From positions 51,295 through 58,030 of the forward strand of contig PAAB01000049.1 in assembly GCA_002591705.1 (NCBI GenBank): a DNA stretch of 6,736 nucleotides, given 5' to 3'. A model generated the notes under the pieces. That model made no database searches and was not told the DNA's origin. It was given only the letters and a program-made list of their open reading frames with translations. Position numbers and translations under genes: made by a program. The first letter of the stretch is position 1; each line of letters starts with the position of its first letter. Shown one piece after another: positions 1 to 4,887 of this stretch. The stretch comes from Phycisphaerae bacterium. GTDB lineage: Bacteria; Planctomycetota; Phycisphaerae; Phycisphaerales; SM1A02.

Positions 1-392
1 CGGTGGACGAGCTCGTCGGGCCGGCTGATCGGGAGCGGCGCGGATGGAGTGCCGCTGAACGGATGCAGTCGTGCACCGGGCATGGAGATGCACATCGCAC
101 TCAAACCGGCGATTCCGTCGAGCTCCTGATCGTCGCCGAGAATCGATTCCGCGGTGCATCCGATGACGTGCTTCGGAGCAAGTACTCCGCGGAGAGTCTC
201 GACGGCATCCGCCACGGCCGAGGTGTGGTGGTAGCTGCAGAAGACGAGCAGGAGATCACAGCCCGTGCCGCCCGCATCGTGCAGCGCGTGGCCGACTTCC
301 AACGCGGCGGTTCGGGTGTCGAGGTGTCCGCTGGTCGCCGAGCATGCCCGGCTGCCGTCCGGATTCGGAATGGAGGACGAGGTGGAGAGCAT
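1..392 (-). CDS. FIST N-terminal domain protein (partial, C-terminal part beyond left edge)
   Basis: The reading frame from the ATG at 392 gives 130 residues and continues past the window edge. It opens with a polar stretch (MLSTSSSIPNPDG), then an Ala-rich helix (TRTAALEVGHALHDAG), a buried strand followed by a loop (CDLLLVFCSYHHTSAVADAV), and then KHVIGCTAESILGDDQELDG and IAGLSAMCISMPG. The strand plus 'Hxx..A' helix, followed by 'viGcTaEsilG..qElega' and a strand ending in MPG, is the FIST_N pattern. FIST is a ligand-sensing domain found alone or fused to signalling modules; small-molecule binding is predicted for the family. No signal peptide is visible, so it is probably cytoplasmic. The start is well fixed: an in-frame TAG lies four codons upstream (inside GGTAGGATCG), and TAGGA sits about 8 bases before the ATG as a ribosome binding site. 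A FIST_C domain would be expected outside the window. The gene is divergent from the cyclase-like gene. The ligand and role are unknown. Confidence 0.8.
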   Translation of the reverse strand, partial: MLSTSSSIPNPDGSRACSATSGHLDTRTAALEVGHALHDAGGTGCDLLLVFCSYHHTSAVADAVETLRGVLAPKHVIGCTAESILGDDQELDGIAGLSAMCISMPGARLHPFSGTPSAPLPISRPDELVH

Positions 393-460
393 TCGACGAT
401 CCTACCGTGGTCGTCGAAGGTCGATCCACTACAATCGCCACCCGGGAGAAATGAGTTCGA
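393..460. promoter_or_regulatory. Divergent intergenic region between FIST gene and cyclase-like gene
   Basis: These 68 bases separate two divergent starts and must hold the 5' signals of both, unless promoters lie inside the genes. On the plus strand there is a -10-like TACAAT at 430-435, which would start transcription near 442. It is followed by GGGAG at 444-448 as a ribosome binding site 12 bases before the ATG at 461. I cannot find a convincing -35 box at 16-18 bases spacing (the bases there are around GTGGTC), so the promoter call is weak. On the minus strand the FIST ribosome binding site (TAGGA) is near 400-404, but I see no clear -10. Confidence 0.3.
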
Positions 461-2350
461 ATGAACGCGGTTGCGACAGATCGAATCGAGCCCGCGCTGC
501 GAAGGGGCGTCGGCGCGCTGCGTCATCTCCAGCGGTCGGACGGATCCTGGTGCGGACGGATCGAGGGAAGTTCGACCCTCGAGAGCGACTACCTGCTGAT
601 GAAGTTCATCCTGCATCAGGAGTCCGTCCCGTTGGCCGACGATCGGGGTCGGAACACGCTGGATCGCATCGCGGCCGGTCTTCGCTCCCAGCAGCGGGGT
701 GACGGTGCCTGGGGAGCTGGTCCCGGATCGGGTCCCGATCTCGGAGCGACCGTGAAGGGCTATCTCGCCCTGAAGTTGATGGGAGACGATCCGGATGCGG
801 ACCACATGCGCGCGGCCCGGAAGTCCGTGCTCGCCCGGGGCGGAGCCGAATCCAGCGACCATGCGACCCGGATCCATCTCGCCTGTCTGGGACTGCTTTC
901 GTGGAATGCGGTTGCGAGCATTCCTCCCGAAATCATTCTTCTGCCCGACTGGTCCGTCCTCCGTGCAGAGCACACCGGTGCATGGTCGCGTGCGATGCTG
1001 CAGATTCTCTCGGTCGTCACCACGCGTCGTCCGACACGAAAGCTGCCTGCGGAATCCGGAATCGGGGAACTCTTCGTCGATCCCCTGAAACGCGATCGTC
1101 CTCCCGGCTCCTCCGACCCGTCCGGTGCAGGAACGCTGCTTCGCCGTGGAATCGACCGGGGGTTGAAAATTCTCCACGTGTTCGGGGGCACGCCGCTTCG
1201 CGGCATCGCGCTGCGTCGCACCGTGGACTGGATGCTCCGGACGGCGTCGCAGGGCGATGTCGGTGGCCACTTCGCATCGGCGGCCTTCCTCCGGATCGCG
1301 CTCCATGCCACGGGACGGAACCGGAGCGATCCTGTGTGTCGCCGTCTGGAGGACGAACTCGACGGGCTGCTCATCGAGGTGCCGGTCGCGGACGGCGAAC
1401 CGATGATGCGGCTGCAGCCAGGGCGCAGTCCGATCTGGGATACAAGCACCGCCCTCACCGCCCTCGAGGCATGCGGGCTGGACGAGCACGATCCGTCGGT
1501 GCGTGCCGCCGCGGACTGGCTGCAGGGCCGAAGCGGTTCGTCCATGGATACGCTCTCCGCACGCCGGGGAACGATCTTCATGCTGCGGAACCAGAACGAC
1601 GATGGCGGCTGGAGCGGATTCGACAGGTCGGCCGGCCACTGGATGCCGGAGTGCGTTCCACTTGCGGATCGCCTTGCCGTGCACCATCGGTCCTGCCCCG
1701 ATGTCACCGGTCTCATGCTCGAACGCCTCGCTGGGCACGGCTGCACGATCGAGCACTCCGGCATCGCGCGTGCGGTGTGCTATCTGCGCAGGACGCAGAC
1801 GCGGGACGGCGCCTGGGTCGGCGGATGGGGTGTCAACTACCTCCATGGCACCTGGCGAGCGGTGGTCGGTTCGATCCGGTCCGGGGTCGCACCGGGCGAG
1901 CATTGGCTGCAACGTGCGGGACGCTGGCTCCGGTCGGTCCAGAAGGCGGATGGTTCGTTCGGAGAATCGTCCGAATCGCTGCAGGATCCGTCGGTCAAGG
2001 GCCGGGGGCCCGCTTCCGCAACCCAGACCGCGTGGGGCGCGATGGCCATGCAGGCGATCTACGGGCATGAGGACGAAGGTGTCCACCGGGCCATCGACTG
2101 GCTGGCGGCGAGCCAGCTCACGACGCGTGAGGCATCCGAATCCACGATCAATCCCGCGGGGGACCCTGCGGGTTCATGGAGTGAACCGTGGTGGACCGGC
2201 GTCGAACTCGATCGCGGTCTGCCGGTCCGCTTCCACATGCACCGCCTGTGCTACCCGGTCATGGCGATCGCACGCTGGCTCGAGGCCGACCGTGGGGTTC
2301 CCGCCATCGAGCCGATGGTCCGCATGGAGCCGAAGCTGGTCACGTCGTGA
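461..2350 (+). CDS. Squalene-hopene cyclase superfamily protein lacking the DXDD repeat
   Basis: This 629-residue protein aligns with bacterial squalene-hopene cyclase (SHC) along most of its length. It has the N-terminal DGSWCG and STLESDYLL, QW-type repeats ending at W30, W84, W384, W452 and F500, the segment around PPEIILLPDW, SPIWDT (W326), PDVTG (D414), WGVNYLHGT (W456) and the C-terminal EPWWTG with HMHR. Canonical SHCs are peripheral membrane enzymes that cyclise squalene by protonation from a DXDD motif. That motif is absent here. Compared with the Alicyclobacillus enzyme (recalled from memory), spacing matches exactly from W312 to about residue 344 and again from about W417 to T497, but about 47 residues between are missing, including D374-D377. 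The partner His451 is Leu418 and Tyr495 is His462. Hopene synthesis is therefore unlikely; a different cyclase or a lipid-binding role are both possible. The reading frame is intact. GGGAG lies before the ATG, and the gene is convergent with rluA. Confidence 0.85.
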   Translation: MNAVATDRIEPALRRGVGALRHLQRSDGSWCGRIEGSSTLESDYLLMKFILHQESVPLADDRGRNTLDRIAAGLRSQQRGDGAWGAGPGSGPDLGATVKGYLALKLMGDDPDADHMRAARKSVLARGGAESSDHATRIHLACLGLLSWNAVASIPPEIILLPDWSVLRAEHTGAWSRAMLQILSVVTTRRPTRKLPAESGIGELFVDPLKRDRPPGSSDPSGAGTLLRRGIDRGLKILHVFGGTPLRGIALRRTVDWMLRTASQGDVGGHFASAAFLRIALHATGRNRSDPVCRRLEDELDGLLIEVPVADGEPMMRLQPGRSPIWDTSTALTALEACGLDEHDPSVRAAADWLQGRSGSSMDTLSARRGTIFMLRNQNDDGGWSGFDRSAGHWMPECVPLADRLAVHHRSCPDVTGLMLERLAGHGCTIEHSGIARAVCYLRRTQTRDGAWVGGWGVNYLHGTWRAVVGSIRSGVAPGEHWLQRAGRWLRSVQKADGSFGESSESLQDPSVKGRGPASATQTAWGAMAMQAIYGHEDEGVHRAIDWLAASQLTTREASESTINPAGDPAGSWSEPWWTGVELDRGLPVRFHMHRLCYPVMAIARWLEADRGVPAIEPMVRMEPKLVTS

Positions 2351-2353
2351 GGA

Positions 2354-3037
2354 TCAGAACGGGCAGGGATCGTGGAACGTCATCGGCTGACCCGTTCCCG
2401 GATGGGTGACCGTGAGCAGGGTCGCGTGCAGCAGCAGTCGCGGGCTCGCCTGCAGGAGTTCGGTCGGTGCGTACAGATCGTCCCCGAGAATCGGATGGCC
2501 GATCGACAGCATGTGCACGCGAAGTTGATGCGATCGCCCCGTTACGGGTGAGAGTTCGACCCGTGTGCGGTCATCGAGCCGTTCGACGACCCGAAAGCGG
2601 GTGGTCGCGGATCGGCCGTGTTCGTCGTCGATGATCTGGCGAGGGGGATTGTCCATGTCCTTTCGCATCGGAGCTTCGATCACTCCCTCGTCGATCGCCA
2701 CCCGTCCACCCACGACCGCTTCGTACTGCTTGTCGACCTCACGATCCTGGAACTGTCGACTCAGTTCGCGATGGGTGTCCGCGTCCCGTGCCATGACGAT
2801 CACGCCGGAGGTGTCGCGATCGAGACGATGCACGATCCGGGCTCCCGGAAACTCGTCCTCGGCCCGGCGTGCGAGACAGTCCGCCTTGTGCGGGCCGATC
2901 CCGGGAACGCTGAGCAGTCCGGGGGGTTTGATGAACACCAGGATCCGGTTGTCCGCATGGAGCAGCGGGGGAAGCCCGTCCGGGGCGGGTGTCCGGGGCT
3001 CCCGCCCGGATTCATTGTCAATCGGATGTCGCATCAT
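2354..3037 (-). CDS. rluA: RluA-family 23S rRNA/tRNA pseudouridine synthase
   Basis: This 227-residue protein should convert specific uridines to pseudouridine in structured RNA in the cytoplasm. The catalytic motif HRLDRDTSG carries the nucleophile Asp73 (codon at 2819-2821). KPPGLLSVPG (residues 37-46) lies upstream, and PVTGRSHQLRVHM, GHPILGDDLY and PRLLLHATLL follow in family order. GLLSVPG and PRLLLHA..LT.THP match the E. coli RluA subgroup (23S U746 and tRNA U32) better than RluC or RluD. No S4 domain is present, and the length fits the single-domain RluA type. The exact RNA targets in this organism are inferred. ATGs at 3037 and 3034 are adjacent; only AGG about 10 bases upstream could serve as a ribosome binding site, and a -10-like CATAAT close by suggests a very short leader. 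The N-terminal extension of about 20 residues before the first conserved strand (LLHADNRILVFIKPP) is normal. The C-terminus ends 3 bases from the cyclase-like gene's stop. Confidence 0.92.
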   Translation of the reverse strand: MMRHPIDNESGREPRTPAPDGLPPLLHADNRILVFIKPPGLLSVPGIGPHKADCLARRAEDEFPGARIVHRLDRDTSGVIVMARDADTHRELSRQFQDREVDKQYEAVVGGRVAIDEGVIEAPMRKDMDNPPRQIIDDEHGRSATTRFRVVERLDDRTRVELSPVTGRSHQLRVHMLSIGHPILGDDLYAPTELLQASPRLLLHATLLTVTHPGTGQPMTFHDPCPF

Positions 3038-3047
3038 AGGTTGTGCC

Positions 3048-3054
3048 TATTATG
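3048..3054. promoter_or_regulatory. Symmetric -10-like element between rluA and the PD40 gene
   Basis: TATTATG reads TATTAT on the plus strand (one mismatch to TATAAT) and CATAAT on the minus strand (also one mismatch). It sits in a short AT-rich patch in otherwise GC-rich DNA, between two divergent starts. On the minus strand it would initiate near 3042 and give rluA a leader of about 5 bases. On the plus strand it would initiate near 3060, which fits a PD40 start at 3085 with AAAGGA at 3071-3076, but not a start at 3052. TTGTCA at 3015-3020 resembles a -35 box but is 27 bases away, too far to pair with it. No good -35 was found on either strand. Confidence 0.3.
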
Positions 3055-4224
3055 CTCCGTTCACAGCGCGAAAGGATCCTCATTATGGCAGTCTCGACCA
3101 TCCTTCTGTTCTCGACCATGTTGATCGCCCAGCCCGCGTATTCGGAGCCCATGCTGGACGAGCCGGTGCAGTTGACCGATTCGGAGCGGTTCGTGAAGGC
3201 CGGCGAGGCCTACTTCTCGGACGATGGCCGTCGCATCATCTTCCAGGCGATCGAGCAACCCGAACCCGGAACGCCGCCCGACGACCATTACGCGATGTTC
3301 GTCGCCGATGTGGTCCGCTTCGTGGATCAGATCGTCGGTGTCGAGAACGTCCGCTGCATCAGCCCGCCCGATTCGGCGAACACCTGCGGATGGTTCTATC
3401 CCGGTCGGAGCGATCGGGTTCTCTTCGCCACCACGACCACCCCCCCGGTCATGGACGATGTCCCCGGCTACCAGCGTGATTCCGGCAATTACGAGTGGCA
3501 GTTCCCCCCCGAGATGGACATCGTCTCGCTCGATCTGGACCGGGCCGACGGGACCGCCGACGGATTCGAGCCGATGGTCGGAGATCCGGCCAACTACCTT
3601 GCGGAGGGATCCATCAGTCCCGACGGGCGGCATCTCCTGTACACCTCGCTGGCCACCGGGGACGGTGATCTGTACGTCAAGGATCTGAAGACGGGGGCCG
3701 TCCGGTGCATCGTCTCCAAGCCCGGCTACGACGGCGGCCCGTTCTTCTCGCCGGACGGCCGGCGCATCACCTACCGATCCGATCGGAACCAGAACGATCT
3801 GCTGCAGATCTTCGTCTCGGAACTCGAGTTCGACGACGACGGGTCCATCGTCGGAGTGGAACGCGAGTTCCAGCTCACCGACAACGGCCACGTCAACTGG
3901 TGTCCCTTCTGGACGTCGGACGGCCGGCATCTGGTCTACGCCACGAGCGAGATCGGCCACTACAACTACGAGATCTTCATGATCGACGCCCAGGCCGGTG
4001 ACGAGCAGTCGCCCGCCCGGTACGGCACCGGCTCCCGCCGGGTCACGCATGCACCCGGCTTCGACGGTCTGCCGGCCTTCTCGGCGGATGGGAAGCACAT
4101 GATCTGGACGAGCAAGCGCAGCGGTGAGGACGGAAGCCAGCTATGGGTATCGAAGTTCGATCCGAATCCGCCGGAGCGGATGCCCACGGCTCCGGCTTCG
4201 AGCGGTTCGCACGGTCATCCATGA
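3052..4224 (+). CDS. Secreted PD40/TolB-like beta-propeller protein
   Basis: The protein has 390 residues with an N-terminal signal peptide: Arg-rich n-region (R3, R6, R8), hydrophobic core at about 9-26 and a probable cleavage after AYS (residue 31). The mature part is built of WD40-like/PD40 repeats: FSDDGRRIIFQA (55-66), FYPGRSDRVLFA (115-126), SPDGRHLLYTS (189-199), FSPDGRRITYRSDR (232-245), WTSDGRHLVYATSE (287-300) and FSADGKHMIWTSKR (343-356). This suggests a six-bladed propeller in the periplasm, as in the TolB C-terminal domain, but there is no TolB N-terminal domain and no tol-pal gene nearby. The function is unknown; a binding scaffold is likely. The start is uncertain. ATG 3052 gives the charged n-region. 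ATG 3085 has the better ribosome binding site (AAAGGA, 8 bases upstream) but leaves no positive charge. GTG 3043 is least likely. The stop overlaps the next gene's ATG. Confidence 0.85.
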   Translation: MLRSQRERILIMAVSTILLFSTMLIAQPAYSEPMLDEPVQLTDSERFVKAGEAYFSDDGRRIIFQAIEQPEPGTPPDDHYAMFVADVVRFVDQIVGVENVRCISPPDSANTCGWFYPGRSDRVLFATTTTPPVMDDVPGYQRDSGNYEWQFPPEMDIVSLDLDRADGTADGFEPMVGDPANYLAEGSISPDGRHLLYTSLATGDGDLYVKDLKTGAVRCIVSKPGYDGGPFFSPDGRRITYRSDRNQNDLLQIFVSELEFDDDGSIVGVEREFQLTDNGHVNWCPFWTSDGRHLVYATSEIGHYNYEIFMIDAQAGDEQSPARYGTGSRRVTHAPGFDGLPAFSADGKHMIWTSKRSGEDGSQLWVSKFDPNPPERMPTAPASSGSHGHP

Positions 4225-4823
4225 ATCGAACCCTGCTCCTGCTCCTGACGGTCGTGCTCGCCGGATGCGGCGAAACCCGGACCCAGTACCGGACGATGCC
4301 CGCGTTCTACCAACGCATGGCGGGAATCGAGGGTGCCGACGACGGGCGGATGCGGGACGGGACCGAGATACGCTGGCGGCAGGGGAAGGAAGCGTCCCTG
4401 GACGGATTCACCGACCACACCGGCGACATCTTCCTCATGCGGGACGAACGGGACGACGGCACGGTCGCCCTGAATGCCCTGATTCCCGAGCACGTCATGC
4501 TCAATACCCTGGAGTGCGTCCGGGACCAGGAGTACCGGCTGCTCTGGGACGAACTGGTCGCCGAGGGGACCAAGCGGTGGTACGAGGAGGAGGGCGGCGG
4601 CTACGAGGCGTATGAATCGTTCTTCCGCGCCAATCGCAGGGACATCGTCACCACGCTTTCGAGAATGAAGGCCGGACTCGGTTCGCAGGAAATGCGTCGG
4701 TTCCCGATCGACAACGGAGTCATGCGTCTGGAACTGATCGAGCAGCTGCATTCCAGATTCCGCTTCACCCTGCTCGACGCATCATGGGACGGCGAGCAGT
4801 ACCGTCTGGTGACCATCCGATGA
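4221..4823 (+). CDS. Small predicted lipoprotein of unknown function, coupled to the PD40 gene
   Basis: The ATG at 4221 overlaps the propeller's TGA as ATGA, which points to translational coupling; no ribosome binding site is visible just upstream. The 200-residue product starts MNRTLLLLLTVVLAGCGE: one Arg, a Leu/Val core and a lipobox LAGC with Cys16 as the lipidated residue. Gly at the +2 position argues against inner-membrane retention by the E. coli rule, which may not hold here. The mature part is soluble, acidic and rich in Asp, Glu, Arg and aromatic residues, including a run of three Glu followed by three Gly near the middle, with no further membrane segment. I do not recognise a family. 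An earlier in-frame ATG at 4143 would bury the signal peptide behind 26 extra residues and overlap the propeller gene by about 80 bases, so I reject it. The partner gene suggests a joint envelope role with the propeller. Confidence 0.8.
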   Translation: MNRTLLLLLTVVLAGCGETRTQYRTMPAFYQRMAGIEGADDGRMRDGTEIRWRQGKEASLDGFTDHTGDIFLMRDERDDGTVALNALIPEHVMLNTLECVRDQEYRLLWDELVAEGTKRWYEEEGGGYEAYESFFRANRRDIVTTLSRMKAGLGSQEMRRFPIDNGVMRLELIEQLHSRFRFTLLDASWDGEQYRLVTIR

Positions 4824-4848
4824 AAACGAAGCACGGGACGGCCCGTGC
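4821..4848 (-). terminator. Rho-independent terminator for clpC
   Basis: GCACGGG (4831-4837) and CCCGTGC (4842-4848) form a perfect 7-bp stem with a 4-base loop. Read on the minus strand, the hairpin is followed by TTCGTTTTCA, a T-rich run typical of intrinsic terminators, and it lies about 40 bases past the clpC stop. On the plus strand no T-run follows, so it should work mainly for clpC. It occupies the gap between convergent genes, and its T-run overlaps the lipoprotein stop codon. A second CCCGTGC at 4856-4862 could compete for the same stem arm. Confidence 0.55.
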
Positions 4849-4887
4849 GGACCGCCCCGTGCCAGACTTCGATGTGCACCGGACGAT

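Noticed and set aside
1436..1444. WDTS in SPIWDTS considered as a degenerate DXDD or DCTAE acid motif.
   Set aside because: By flanking sequence and spacing it aligns with the conserved SPVWDTG segment at W312 of SHC, one repeat before the DXDD, so it is not the acid motif.
101..2086. A 661-codon open frame on the minus strand opposite the cyclase-like gene.
   Set aside because: It lacks recognisable domains, is rich in Arg, Pro, Ser and Gly as expected for an antisense frame of GC-rich coding DNA, and also crosses the FIST gene in another frame. The plus strand holds a clear SHC-family protein.
3015..3020. TTGTCA as a -35 box for the PD40 gene.
   Set aside because: It is 27 bases from the only good -10 (3048), and 17 bases downstream there is only AGGTTG.
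3061..4098. A 345-codon open frame on the minus strand opposite the PD40 gene.
   Set aside because: Its repetitive Val, Gly, Asp and Arg content mirrors the sense strand's codon bias. The sense strand carries a signal peptide and ordered PD40 repeats.
4143..4220. An upstream in-frame ATG for the lipoprotein gene.
   Set aside because: It would put 26 charged residues before a perfect lipoprotein signal sequence and overlap the propeller gene by about 80 bases. ATG 4221 gives a textbook lipobox at Cys16.
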